This document shows positions 17,410 through 29,000 of a stretch of 64,000 nucleotides of DNA, piece by piece. Where the stretch lies: contig NW_015961951.1 in assembly GCF_000497045.1 (NCBI RefSeq), forward strand, positions 124,001-188,000, read 5' to 3'. The DNA is from Kalmanozyma brasiliensis GHG001. Its lineage: Eukaryota; Basidiomycota; Ustilaginomycetes; Ustilaginales. A program made the translations under genes and the position numbers. The notes beneath the pieces were generated by a model. That model saw only the letters and a program-made list of their open reading frames with translations. It did not search any database and was not told where the DNA came from. Positions within the stretch are counted from its first letter, which is position 1; the number at the start of each line of letters is the position of its first letter.

Positions 17410-19425
17410 TTAGCGTCTACCAAGCGGGGTGACCGTCTTGCGGTCGCCCGCCGCAACGATGGTTTCGAGCTCGTACGCCTGCTGATCCCTCGCTGGCGAG
17501 TTGGGTCGAGTGCTGTCCTCGACCTTGCCCTCCATGCCGCCGACGATTCCAATCGACCGGAGTCTCGCCAGAGCGACGACAATGGACATAACTGAAGCAG
17601 CAAAGCAGAACCACGAGGCGGCTTGGTAGCCCTTCAGCAGTGCTTCGACCGGTTTTGCCTCGCTTCCGCTAGCTGCTCCCGCTGCGGCTCGTTGAACGAA
17701 TGGTTGGGCGAGGAGTATCGACGGGTGCATCATGAGACCTCGCGTGACGAGGCGCGCACCACTTTTGGCCACCGCAGCCTTGGTGACGGATGTGGAAATC
17801 GACGAACTGATCGCCAACCCCAACGAAGTCGCCAACCGAATCGTCGTGTTGAACAGCGACCCTGCCAACGCTTGATGCTGCCTCCCGACGCTCTTGGAAG
17901 CATACAAACTGCCACAAGGGAAGAACACGTCTGGGCCAACCTGAAGGATGAGTACCCACAGCATAGCCTTGTAGTAAGCGGTGGTAGGTTGTACGGCGAC
18001 ACTCATGATGACGCACGCGACGGCACCTGCCGTTGCGCCACCGATGATGAGGTAATGCGCCTTGATTCGCCCAACCACATACCCGGCAAAGATGTTGAGC
18101 GCCAGCCCCATCGCCACCATGGGCAGGAAGTAGAGGGAGGTTCTGGTAGGCGAAACCCGCTGCACCTCTTGGAGAACGAGCGTCGAGAGGTACGACATGA
18201 CGTTGAAGCTGAGCCACGCGAGGAAGATGACCAATAGCGTAGCAGCGAAACGTGGCGCGCCCCAGATCGATGGTGGCAACAAAGGCGTTGTCGGTGGAGC
18301 CTTGAAGAACGTAGCATTGCGGGTGGGATGAAGGGTAGCTGCGCTCGAGGAGCCCAGCTCGTACGTGCGCTGCTTTCGCTCGAGGAAACGCTCCCAGAAT
18401 GAGAACGCCACGAGGAGTGCAATGGATGTGGGGAGGAGGGCCAAGACGTAGGAAGTCTTCCAGCCGTGCGGTGCAGTCTCCGCGTCGGCAAGTGCAAAGG
18501 TGAGCATCACGAGACCACCGGTGGAGAGGAACGCGCCGACCCAATCGAATGTCTTGAGACGCAGTGAGCGGCTCATGTCGGCGTGAGTCTCGGTGGCGAG
18601 GGGTGCCCCCCGGGTGGTCGAGGAGGGTGTCGACGCTCCCAGATCCGTGCGGCTCGACGAGGCGGTCCGTTTCGCATCTTGAGGAGACGACGTTGTTGAT
18701 GGACGCCCCTCCATTGCTAGCGGAGCTGCATTTGCCGTCAAGTTATCGCTTGACTGGTTGGACGATCGGATGAGCTCCTCCCCCTCGTTCGGTAGGGATA
18801 GGAAGGCGCAAATGCCGAAAGCGGCAGCGCAAGCGGCCAGAACCCAAAAGATGACCCTCCATCTCTCTGCCAACAGTCCACCCAGGATCAGACCGAGAAT
18901 GAAACCGATCGGTTGAGCAGCACCGATAGCCGCAAAGCTTCGATTTTTGATCGGTCCTTCGGGGATTGAGCTGCCCAGTATACCCACCCCGGACGGGATC
19001 AGCATCGCAGCGGCCAAGCCCAGTCCCGCACAGCACCCAATCAGCCCTTCGCCCGTTTGCATCGCCGAAGTGGCGATCGACATGCCGGCGAAAACCAAGA
19101 TGCCGACCAAAAAGACCGGCCTTCTCCCGAAGGCATCCGCCATCGAACCCATCACCAGCAGCAATGCACCGCTGACAAGGGAGAACATTGATAGCGGCCA
19201 CGACAGCAGCTCCTGCGAAAGGTTGACGCTCTTGGCCATCGAAGGCAGTGCAATGGTGAGTCCACCGCCGAGGAAACTGGTGAGGATGGTGACGCCGCAG
19301 ATCGAGATGAGCGAGAGGACGATTCGCGTCGTTGCGGGGAGCGTCGGCGGTGTGAGGATGTGCGTGAGCTTGCGGGACGACAGCGCGCCGCGGCGCAGCT
19401 CAGAAACGGATCGCGGCATGCTCAT
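17410..19425 (-). CDS. MFS transporter, DHA2-type drug/proton antiporter-like
   Basis: A 671-residue intronless membrane protein of the major facilitator superfamily. The hydrophobic segments fit a 12-14-helix layout. The loop between helices 2 and 3 reads GSMADAFGRRPVFLVGI, the MFS motif A (G-x3-D-x2-GR-R). SGVGILGSSIPEGPIKNRSFAAIGAAQPIGFILGLI-type text follows in helices 4-5, typical of the DHA2 group that includes aminotriazole-resistance exporters. A hydrophilic Ser/Thr-rich loop (about residues 225-285) interrupts the helices. The likely role is plasma-membrane export of small toxic compounds. The ATG at 19425 begins MSMPRSVSEL; a second ATG two codons on is equally possible. It is divergent from the amino-acid permease. 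Confidence 0.88.
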   Translation of the reverse strand: MSMPRSVSELRRGALSSRKLTHILTPPTLPATTRIVLSLISICGVTILTSFLGGGLTIALPSMAKSVNLSQELLSWPLSMFSLVSGALLLVMGSMADAFGRRPVFLVGILVFAGMSIATSAMQTGEGLIGCCAGLGLAAAMLIPSGVGILGSSIPEGPIKNRSFAAIGAAQPIGFILGLILGGLLAERWRVIFWVLAACAAAFGICAFLSLPNEGEELIRSSNQSSDNLTANAAPLAMEGRPSTTSSPQDAKRTASSSRTDLGASTPSSTTRGAPLATETHADMSRSLRLKTFDWVGAFLSTGGLVMLTFALADAETAPHGWKTSYVLALLPTSIALLVAFSFWERFLERKQRTYELGSSSAATLHPTRNATFFKAPPTTPLLPPSIWGAPRFAATLLVIFLAWLSFNVMSYLSTLVLQEVQRVSPTRTSLYFLPMVAMGLALNIFAGYVVGRIKAHYLIIGGATAGAVACVIMSVAVQPTTAYYKAMLWVLILQVGPDVFFPCGSLYASKSVGRQHQALAGSLFNTTIRLATSLGLAISSSISTSVTKAAVAKSGARLVTRGLMMHPSILLAQPFVQRAAAGAASGSEAKPVEALLKGYQAASWFCFAASVMSIVVALARLRSIGIVGGMEGKVEDSTRPNSPARDQQAYELETIVAAGDRKTVTPLGRR

Positions 19426-19901
19426 GTTGTTGATGTCTGTCTCTGCGGAGTGCGTGGTGGTCGGACAGATGTCGCACAGAACCAGATCTGCTTATATCGT
19501 TATGAAGCACGATCAAAGTTCTTCGTGACTCGTGGCGAGCACGAGGTTGCGCTCAACGTTTAACCGCGGAAAGCCGAGAGATAGGGCGTCCGCTCCGATC
19601 TCGGTTGTTTGACAGATCGGGAGATCGCCAGAAGTTGGATCGGCAAATCTTGACGCGCATGGCGTGCTTGGCAGGCGGCTAACGTTGACAGTTTTCAAAG
19701 CCCGATTGTCATACCGGAAGAAGCAGCGCTGCAGCTCGTGACAGGCAGCCACAATGGCGATCAACTTAGACCCTGCGCAATGTCAACATCATATCTTCTC
19801 GAACCACCAACTCGCGGATCCTGCCTCCTGAGAACAAGCTGCGAGCGTTAGCGAACTACCTTTTCAGCACGTGGTGTCGAAGTGACGCTCGACGTGCAGT
19901 C
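19426..19901. promoter_or_regulatory. Divergent promoter of MFS and amino-acid permease genes
   Basis: 476 bases between two head-to-head transporter genes. No strong TATA box was seen. Shared regulation is an inference from the arrangement. Confidence 0.4.
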
Positions 19902-21690
19902 ATGTCCGCTCCCTACACTGGCGGCGGCAGTGGCGGCGACCACATTGCGACCAACGCCACCCACACACATCAAAGCTCTGCGTTCAAAGAGATGACATCG
20001 CAGCCGACCTCGCCCGAGCACGAAGATGTGGAAAAGACACGCTCAAACACGACGGCTGAAGAGGAGCCGGAGCAGCTTCGACGAGCTCTCAAAACGCGAC
20101 ACATGACTATGATTGCCATTGGCGGTATCATCGGACCCGGTCTTCTCGTCGGTTCCGGCCAAGCTCTCGCCAGCGCAGGACCTGTGGGAGCCCTCATCGC
20201 TTTTGCCATCACGGGTCTGATCGTCTTCTTTGTCCTGCAAGCTCTCGGTGAGATGGCGACGCTGTTTGCCATCCGCGGCTCCTTCGTCGAGTACGCCGGG
20301 CGCTTCGTTGACCCTGCGCTCGGTTTCGTTTGCGGTTGGGTCTACTGGGAGCTGTGGATCTCGGTGCTCGCCAACGAGTACAACGCTGTCGCCATCGTGA
20401 TTCGATACTGGGACGGAGCGCAGGTCGTTCCGACGGGAGCATGGATCGCCATCTTCTGGGTGCTCTTCATGGGTCTGTCTATGCTCGGCGTTCTAGCATA
20501 TGGCGAGGTCGAATTCGTACTTGCAACGATCAAGGTCATCGGCATCGTCATCTTCTTCATCCTCAGCATCGTCATCAATGTCGGCGGCAGCGGAGACCAG
20601 GGCTATCTCGGCTTCCGATACTTCCGAGATCCTGGACCGTTCAACGGCACTGGCATTGATGCGCTTAACGGTATCGCCAAGATCCTCGTCGTGTCGGCAA
20701 CGCTGTACGCTGGTACGGAAGCAACGGCAATCACAGCTGCCGAGGCCAAGAATCCAAGACGCTCCGTTCCTATCGCCATCAAGTCGGTCTTCTGGCGCAT
20801 TCTTAGTAAGTTCGCATACCCTCGAAAACCATGATCCGAGCATCTGCTGATTACCTCTCGCCTCTTTCACCTTCCCAACAGTCCTCTACCTCGGCACCAT
20901 CTTCTTCATCGGACTCAACGTCCCCTCGAACGACAACCAGCTCGTCTCTGCCACCTCTAAGGCCGCCGCCTCGCCCCTGACCATCGCGCTGCGTCGTGGT
21001 GGTATCGGGGCGGCTGCATCGGTCATCAACGCCTTGATCATTCTCTCCGTCATCTCTGCTGGCAACTCGTCGCTCTACATTGCCTCGCGAACCCTTCAGT
21101 CGCTCGGTGCGACCGGTCGGGCGCCTCGCATCTTCGGCTGGACGTCTGCCAAGGGCAAAGTGCCCATTCCTGCCCTGGTGCTGTCGAACCTCATCGCCCT
21201 CGTGTCGTTGCTCTCGATCAACTCGGGCGCATCAACCGTGTTCACCTACATCATCAACATCTCTGGTGTCAGCACCTTCGTCATCTTTGCCATCATCTGT
21301 CTCTGCCACATCCGGTTCCGCCAGGCCTGGGCGCGACAGGGGAGGAGCGTCGACGAGTTCCCGTTCAAAGCCATGCTAGCTCCGTGGGGCTCGTGGGGCG
21401 CGTTCGTGCTCAACGTCGTTTTGATGTTCTTCCAGGGCTATACGACGTTCCTCACGCCAAGGAAGGCTGCGGACATCATCGTCGCGTACATCGTCATTCC
21501 TGTCGCGGCGGCGCTGTATATCGGATGGAAGCTGTGGCACAAAACCAAGATCGTTAAGCTGGAGGAGATGGACCTGGATTCGGGGAGACGGCTCATGGAG
21601 GACTACGAGGCGGAGGAAGCGGTCAAGGACAAGGCGGACAAGAAGTGGTATAAGTCCCCGAAGACGATCGCCAGTCGGATTTTGTCTTAG
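19902..21690 (+). CDS. Amino-acid permease (APC superfamily), two exons
   Basis: A 570-residue plasma-membrane amino-acid:proton symporter of the fungal YAT/AAP family. Exon 1 is 19902-20805 and exon 2 is 20882-21690. The 76-base intron has GTAAGT and CAG borders and splits an Ile codon, giving ...FWRIL-ILYLGTIFFIG. The hydrophilic N-terminus is followed by the family signature TRHMTMIAIGGIIGPGLLVGSGQALASAGP. Further landmarks are GEMATLFAIRGSFVEYAGRFVDPALGF and ATLYAGTEATAITAAEAKNPRRSVP, and roughly twelve hydrophobic helices are visible. Without splicing the frame ends 29 codons after the exon 1 border. Substrate range is not predictable from sequence. Confidence 0.92.
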
Positions 21691-23596
21691 ATTCCCACGC
21701 TCATGCCGGACTCCTGCTGTACTTGGATATCGAAATGCGGTTCTTGTCACCTGCAATGTTGTGGGTAGTGTCTCGATGTGCCCCTTTCACCGCTGCACAG
21801 GTGATACTGCTCATACAGGTAAGCGTGCACATATGTCTCTGTTTCACCGCCGAGGTAGCGAGTGCGCGCCCATGTGGCATTGTGATCGTGCACAAGCTGC
21901 ACCACGCGAAACGCGCGACGTCCAGCGACCAGAAGTCGGTCGATGCAGATGGGCAGCGAGGCCGTTAGCTACACTCCCGCGCGCTATTGTTCTCGACCAA
22001 CCCCGTCCCGTCATCTCGGCTAGATCAATCCTTGTCTTTTGATTGGCTGCCCAGCAGTCTGGGCTCATCTCGCCCTCATCTCCGTTTTCTCCTTTCCCGA
22101 GTCTATCAGGGTGGAGTGCAAAGGATCAGTTACAACTCAGACTCAGAGACTGGAGGGACTAGCATCGGCGAAAACGCCAGGGACTACGCGAGGAAATTGC
22201 GGGTTGCGGGGAGCGTGCGGAGACAAAACCGACCGTTGACCGAGCGGAATTTCAACTCTCATGGCGACCCGGACAATGCGGGGTACTGCTGGCAGCGCGA
22301 TTGCATGAGTCGATGATTCGGCATAATCACTGAGGATTCGACGGCGCATTTATGAACCGGCGAGGACAATGGGTGCTTTTGCTCTTTGTGACTAGCATTG
22401 CCGGTGAGGGCAATGGCGAGTCCGTGCATGATCCGAGAAAAGGGGCCTCTTGGCAGCGGTCAATTGCCAAATGTACCACTCCTCATCGTATCGCCTTTAA
22501 GACCCAGTGCGCAGCTGCAATCGTCTGGCTACTCAAAGGGTCACCTGTCGACGTGGACGCGCCCAAAGCGACACCGGAATGTGGGGTTTCCGTCGAGCAG
22601 ATCAACGTCGTCTCGCCCAACGTGATGCGAGACACGATCAATGCGATGCAGCATGTTGGCCGTTGCCTTCTCGATCCGCTTCTGCATTGGACTTTGGTTA
22701 CTTCGCGACGCCTGCAGCAGATGCGTGCTGGCCTTCCCGCATAGTGACATGAAGAGGAGGTCCCGTCTGTGGCCAGGCCTTGAACAGTTTTACAACGTTC
22801 CTCGCCATCCGCCCCGGGCATTTGAGTGCTTTCGTCGTGACTGTCTGACAAACTGCGGTGGACACAAAGTTCGACCGCGATGCAAGTCCGAAGGCCAAGG
22901 GTGGCGAGCACAGTCGCAATCTCGGATGATCAGGCGGCGGAGTCTGATTCTCGGTGCTCGGTGTGAAGTTTCGCCGGTCGCTAGCGTGCAACAGCACACA
23001 ATGGCGACGGGTTGCTCATCAATTTACCCCACCTTGACAATGGATCGCGGGAACCTCTGCCCTGCAGATGCCCTTCATTTATCGGTCAACTTGATCTCAA
23101 GATGACCCTGTCGGTCAGCTGAACAACCACATTGCTGGAATGCCTTGTGCGACCCTTGCTGTGGTTTTGCCGCGATTCTGCCGTGCGACGGCCTTCCGTC
23201 GGTCCCCCCGCGTTTTTGTTGCCACGCGAGAGGAATATCGACACTGATGAAGTGCCCATGCACAATTTGACACGCGGTCAGCCTCAGTCGCAAGCGAAGC
23301 CGCTAACGCTACCGCTGCATGAGCGCTTTCGTTCGCCGCTCTTGCAGTCGATGAGACACCCCTTGTTGAGGGCAACAGTGTAGTTCGATCGTCTCTCTAG
23401 ACAACAAGAAGCGCGAACGAAGCGACACGTCGGTCGGTCAAGTCAACTATCTGTGGGGAAGAAGGTGCATGGAAGTGTGGGGTTGGCACTTGCCGAGTCG
23501 CAGCGCTTGTTCCTTCGCCTCGTTCTCATCGCTCATGGCATCGCCCCTGTTCCTTCGCGAGAAAGGGCGTATATACCTGCTGTCTGGTGTCGTACA
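21691..23596. other. Long intergenic region upstream of the FucP-like gene
   Basis: About 1.9 kb without a convincing gene. Open frames up to about 150 codons on both strands overlap one another and lack domains. It probably includes the regulatory region of the downstream sugar permease. No repeat or RNA gene was recognised. Confidence 0.4.
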
Positions 23597-23602
23597 TATA
23601 TA
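23597..23602 (+). promoter_or_regulatory. TATA box of the FucP-like gene
   Basis: TATATA within CATATATAGACTGG, about 107 bases upstream of the start codon at 23704. A pyrimidine-rich leader follows, as expected for a well-expressed fungal gene. Confidence 0.5.
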
Positions 23603-23703
23603 GACTGGCTCTCTCAATTCACTTTTTCTCTGACGTTGCACATATCATTCCCCTACCCCGACCCCTCCTCAACCCCACCTCACTTCGTCACCTCTCTCAC
23701 ATC

Positions 23704-25396
23704 ATGGGTCGCTTCAAGCCTGAGGGCGCTGCTGCTCAGCGCGCCGTTACCGCTGACACGCTCAGCAAGAGCCAGGTCTACTTCAGCTTCGCTCTCGTTT
23801 CGTCGCTCTTCTTCGTCTGGGGTCTCTCGTACGGTCTCCTCGACTCGCTCAACAAGACCTTCCAGGACTCGCTCCACCTCACCAAGGCTCAATCCACGGG
23901 TCTCCAGGCCTGCTACTTCGGCGCTTACCTCATCAACGGTCCCATCAGCGGTCCTCTCGTGAGTACTCAAATTTGAGTTGAGGTTCGCCGACGACGCGAA
24001 TTTATGCTGACGAAAATCAATTACACCACCTCCTCCTTTTCTTGCTCATAGGCTGCTCGCTATGGTTACCGCTTCTCCATCCACGGTGGTCTCGGTCTCT
24101 TCTCTCTCGGCGCTATCATGTTCTGGCCGTGTGCGAAGACCTACTCGTACCCTGGTTTCCTTGCTTGCACCTTCGTCACCGCTTCTGGTCTCGCTTGGCT
24201 CGAGATGGCTGCCAACTCGTACATCACCGTCCTTGGTCCTCCTGAGAACGCCGCTTTCCGTCTCGTCTTCGCCCAGTGCTGGAACGGTGTCGCCAGTGTC
24301 CTCGGGTAAGTTTAAATTCCAATTAGAATCGGAAACTGAAGCCGAGATCCGAAGCTGACCCGACACCATCATCTTATTCATCTGACCACCTCCTCATATC
24401 AGTCCCATCATCGCTGGTCGTACTTTCCTCAAGACTGGCTACTCTCACACCCTCAACCACCTTCAATGGGTTTACCTCGGAATTGTTCGTGACTATTAGC
24501 AGCTCTCGAATGTGCTTTATTGATGGCTCTGTCGCTGACACTATCGGCTTTTGTCTTGTCCTACCACACAGAGTGCCTTCGGATGCATCATCAACCTCCT
24601 CTTTTTCATCGCCAAGCTTCCTGAGGTCAAGCAAGAGGTTGCCTCCGCCATCGAGCACAAGCCCGTTTCCATCTGGACTCAGCCACACCTGATCTTTGGT
24701 GCCATCGCCGAGTTCTTCTACGTCGGTTCGCAGGTCGCCGTTGCCTCGCTTACCATCAACTACTACGTCGAGCAGCCGGGTCTCAACATCACCGTTACTC
24801 GTGCGGCTGATCTGTTCTCGGTAACGCTTGCCGTGTTCACGATTGCCCGATTCATGGGTGTGCCGGTTCTCGCCAAGGTGGATGCTGCTCTGGTGCTGGG
24901 TATCTGCGGTATCGGATGCATCGTCACGTCGATTCTGACTGCCGTTGTTCCTGGTGCTGGTGGTATCGCCTGCCTGATGCTCATCTTCTTCTTCGAGTCG
25001 GTGTGCTACCCGATCATCTTTACACTGGCCACGTCGAACTTGGGTGCCAACCAGAAGCTCGGTTCGGCCCTCGTCGCCGCTGGTGTTTCGGGTGGTGCTT
25101 GGATGCCCAGTGTCCAGGCCGTCGTCGCCGATGCCAAGAGCACCCAGACCTCGTTCTTCGTCCCCATCTCGGGCTTCGCCGTCGTCGCCGCCTACGGCTT
25201 CTACATGCACATGCGCGGCTGCAAGCAGCAGGGCTACTGGAGCTGGAGGAAGCTCGACAAGGAGACCACCATGAACCTCACCGCCGCTGCCCACCACGAC
25301 GTCGAACACAGCACCGACGACGTCGCCGGCTCCGACAAGGACATCAAGGTCGGCCAGTCCAGCCCCACTTACCCCGTCGTCTCGTACCAGCACTAG
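23704..25396 (+). CDS. L-fucose permease-like MFS sugar transporter, four exons
   Basis: A 471-residue member of the fucose:proton symporter (FHS) branch of the major facilitator superfamily. Exons are 23704-23958, 24052-24305, 24403-24484 and 24572-25396. All introns are GT-AG; the third donor is the weaker GTTCGT. Spliced text runs ...ISGPL-AARYGYRF..., ...ASVLG-PIIAGRTF..., and ...VYLGI-SAFGCIINLLFF. Family landmarks are FFVWGLSYGLLDSLNKTFQDSL in helix 1, TGLQACYFGAYLINGP, the loop AARYGYRFSIHGGL, and FESVCYPIIFTLATSNLG. It likely imports a monosaccharide such as fucose or another hexose at the plasma membrane. The hydrophilic C-terminal tail is typical of fungal members. A TATA box lies about 107 bases upstream, and a 5S rRNA gene lies downstream. 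Confidence 0.9.
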
Positions 25397-25544
25397 ATAG
25401 GAGGCCTCGGACACGATTCCACCGTCCCTCGTTCTCTCCTTTCCCCGCCCCCCCCTATGATTCCCCCCGGTCATGTAGTGTACAAAGTCACGATTCGGAT
25501 CGTCACACAAGGGATTCAATTCAGATTCTCCTAGACGAAACAGC

Positions 25545-25654
25545 TGCCAAGTGCATTGAGCAGAGCACGTCAATCCGTCGGTAGAGCATGCAAAGTACCA
25601 CAAGCAGAACACGTTCAGAAGGGAATGCGGAATGAGCCAAGAGCCGCAAGCGGA
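25545..25654 (+). repeat. Degenerate repeat, copy B (partner at 11622)
   Basis: Counterpart of 11622-11718, with the three shared blocks at 25545, 25601 and 25643. The spacing between blocks 1 and 2 is 56 bases in both copies; block 3 is about 13 bases further away here. This copy ends about 65 bases before 5S rRNA copy 2. Confidence 0.5.
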
Positions 25655-25718
25655 ACCAGCCGAGGGCAAGGACCAAGCGACACATGCCATCATATATGTT
25701 ATGTGCAGCTCGTCGAAC

Positions 25719-25836
25719 ATCTGCGGCCATAGAACCTTGAAAGCACCGCATCCCGTCCGATCTGCGAAGTTAAGCAAGGTATCGCCTAGTCAGTACTGCG
25801 GTGGGGGACCACGCGGGAATCCTAGGTGCTGCAGTT
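25719..25836 (+). rRNA. 5S ribosomal RNA, copy 2
   Basis: A 118-nt 5S rRNA on the plus strand, identical to copy 1 at 17120-17237 but in the opposite orientation. A TATATG motif about 27 bases upstream and eight T shortly after the 3' end supply the polymerase III signals. The 3' flank GACATTTTTGCT is also shared with copy 1, whereas the 5' flank is unrelated apart from the TATA-like motif. Confidence 0.96.
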
Positions 25837-25840
25837 CTTC

Positions 25841-25848
25841 TTTTTTTT
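25841..25848 (+). terminator. RNA polymerase III terminator of 5S copy 2
   Basis: A run of eight T a few bases after the mature 5S 3' end. Confidence 0.8.
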
Positions 25849-26027
25849 GACATTTTTGCTTGTCTTTTTTACTCACGACCCTCTTTGATCATCGTCGATG
25901 GCTCTGAGGCTCACTGTCGACGTCTGTCACACGATCTGGAAGCAAGCACACGATGAAGAGGTCTAGAAAGAAAGTGCATGCGATCACAGCAGCGATTACG
26001 ATTATCGATACCTAGTACTATATAAGC

Positions 26028-29000
26028 TCATGGCTTCCACCACTTCTTCTTCTTCCCCGCTCCATCCGTACCACTTCCGAACTCCTTCCCGTACCTTCCA
26101 TCTCCGACTGGAGCTAGCCCGGTCATGTTGACCGGCATCGATGCAGAAGGGGGCAGAGTTGCCCTCGTCTGAGCATACGCATCTTCAATGGCCATCTCGA
26201 ACCCGTCCGAGCTTTCCTCGCGCTCCCGAATCGCAGCGCTGTTTCGGTCGGCCGAGGGTCGCGGCAGCGAAAAGTTGCGTGGTGCCTCTGGTTCTTCGGA
26301 CGAATGGCGTCTGTTTGGCTCTGGTGCGCTTGGTCGGTCGAGTGCTGGCCGCCGAACCGGTATGAGCTTGCCCGAGAACGAGGCGCGAGAGCCTACCGTC
26401 CTCGGCAGCGTTCGTGGCGCGTAGACGGGTTCGAAGGTTGACCCGTCCTCGGCTTCCATCAGCGCATCCAGTGCTTCGGGCGTTCTGGATGGCTGTGCTT
26501 TACCGTTGCCTGCGGCGGCCGACCGAGGAAGTGGCCCCTCCGTCGTCGAGATGGCCGGTAGACCCGGTGCGGCGACACGCTGCGATGTAGAGACGCCAGC
26601 CTCTTCCTCGGCTCGCAGCTTGCGATACGCTTCTCGCAGCTCGACGTCGCTGCCATGGTCATCCTCGTCTTCTATCAGCCTCGAAGAGCGGGTGCGGTAG
26701 GAAGAGGGGGTGGCGACATCAAATGTACCCGACGTGCCGAGAGACTGTGCAGTGACGTGCTGCACGTTACTCTTCTTGTTCGCCTCGCTCTCTCTTCTCG
26801 CCAGCGGGTCAGCACCAGCGGTAACGCGATATTCGGGCGAGTCGGTGACGACCTGCGAAACTCTGTGCTGATTGGATCGGGGAGTGCCAACGCTCTTCCT
26901 GCGATCCTCTCGAGCTTCCCTAGGCGAGACCGGTACCGGAACGGGTTGTTCCGAGGAGCCATCGGGATGAAACTCTTTTGTTGCGGCCAGCTTGGGAAGC
27001 GCGAGCGCAGCGCCGACGGTAGCTCTGCGGCTTCGCGATCGAGCTGGAGAAGATCCGAGCGAGGCGTCCCTCGGAGACAGAGGCACCGCTGCATCGCCTT
27101 GTGCGATCCGACTCGGCGACGGACCCAGGGTGGCGTCGTCAGGCCCTCGACCATAGCGCGGCAGACTCGACAGAGCGGATCGCTGCAAACGTTCGAACGG
27201 GATCGGACGCGGATCGTAGCCGGCCAGCTCGATGCACATACCCGCCGCTTCCTCGATGCGGCAGCAGATGGCAATAAACTCGTCCGCCTTTTGTTTGATC
27301 TTCGCCGCCTCGGTTTGCGCGCTGCCATCCCTGCTGTCAACCGTGCTCGAAGCGTCGATCGTGCTGATCGGCTGCTGTGTGACGCCTGCCAGCTCGCGTT
27401 CCTCGACGGCATCAGCGACGAGAGCGACAAAGGACGCCAGCGCCTGCGGCTGATCGAGCATGTATGGGGCGCGAGGAATGGCTTCGCGATGCAGTGTACA
27501 CAGCGAGCCAAGCTTGCGCTGCGCTGCCGCCTGCAGGTCGGAATCCCCTTCGATGCGCATGCCCAGCAGCTGGACAGCCGTTTGGGTGGGTGGCTCGGTG
27601 GAGACCACGCTGATGTAGTCATCGTACGCCGACGAATACGTGCGGAGGAAGTCGTTGAGCGGGATCAATTCCCAATCCTTCTCCCTGTCGAACGCGTTCT
27701 TCTTGGAGGCGAGAGCAAGCAAGACTTTGCTGAGCAGCAGCAGCTTGCGCTGCGCGTCTCGGCCTGGCTGCGAAGGCGTGAGGCCATACAGCTGAGGTGC
27801 ATTGAGGGCGGCACAAAAGAGGCGCAAGAACACGAAAGCACCCACACCTTGAATGCCCGGTCGCGTCGACTTGGCATCTCGATAGCATTCGTTGACCTTG
27901 CGACGAATGCGGTGGAGGACCGTCCGCAGATCTGCGGGACAGCTGTGTCGCTGGCTGTAGATGTTCTGCCACATGGTCTCGCTCAGCTTGCGGAGAGAAT
28001 TGGCGGTCATCGGACCATCGGGGATCGCATCGATCGCATTGGCCGGCAGCGTCGGAGCGGCACGGATCGACGTACTGAAATCGAAGGGGCCGTCGTCGCT
28101 GCCGCCTCCTCCTCCGCCGCCTGCTGTCGGGCCAGCGGTGGTACTGCTACTGCTGCTCGATGCGGCCGCATCCGAGCGAGGCTGCGCGTCGTTGCAAATC
28201 TTGCGCACAGTGGGGCCCAGGCAAGCTTCCAGCCACGAGAGGGCGAGAAGGCGCTGGAAATGATCGACAGACCGAGAGAGCGAGGTGTTGGCGCGAAAGA
28301 GCAGCTCGGGCTCCATCTTTTCGCCCCAATTGACGCTCTCTTCCTCGATGAGCGTCGAAATGCGCGAAGTAATCGTGCCGGAGGCGGCGCAGATTCGGAC
28401 GACGTGCGAGACAACGACGTCGTCGCTGATCAACGTGAAAAGGTGGCGCAGCATCTGATGCGCATCCTCGTCATGGAGCCTGTTGTAGACCTCCTCGTAC
28501 ATGGTGAGAGGCAGGATGGCGCCCTCGTGGAGATGAATGGACAAGCTGAGCTCGCCCACAACGCCGCGATGAAAGCCGGTGGGCGTTTTGCCATCGTCCT
28601 CATTTGCTGCGGTGTAATGGGAGAAAGTCGAGATGGACCAGATCGGGAAACGACCTTCGATCTCTTCATTCCTGCGCAAGGTCTCGATAGGGATCTCGAC
28701 GATGCCGAGCATCATGAATTTGGTGCTGGAATGGGCCGGCGTGCCAGACAAGGCGCTGCTCGTCCTCAAGGTCGGATGCAGCACCTCGATGAAAAGAGAC
28801 TTGACATCGCCCACGTCCTTGAGCTGAAATTTGTCGACAGCGAACGCATTGCCGCTGGAGTGAGCCAGACTAGTTCGTGCAACCAGGTCGCCGTCGAGCC
28901 GGATGCGGCAGTACCTTTCGAATCGGGTCTTTTCAAAGCGATCCTTGTCTTCCCGCCGCAATGCTGCTGCTGCTCGCGACGTTGCGCCTCGACCCGAGCC

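Noticed and set aside
22352..23105. Open frames of 130-154 codons upstream of the FucP-like gene
   Set aside because: Overlap each other on opposite strands, no domain or start context; more likely regulatory DNA.
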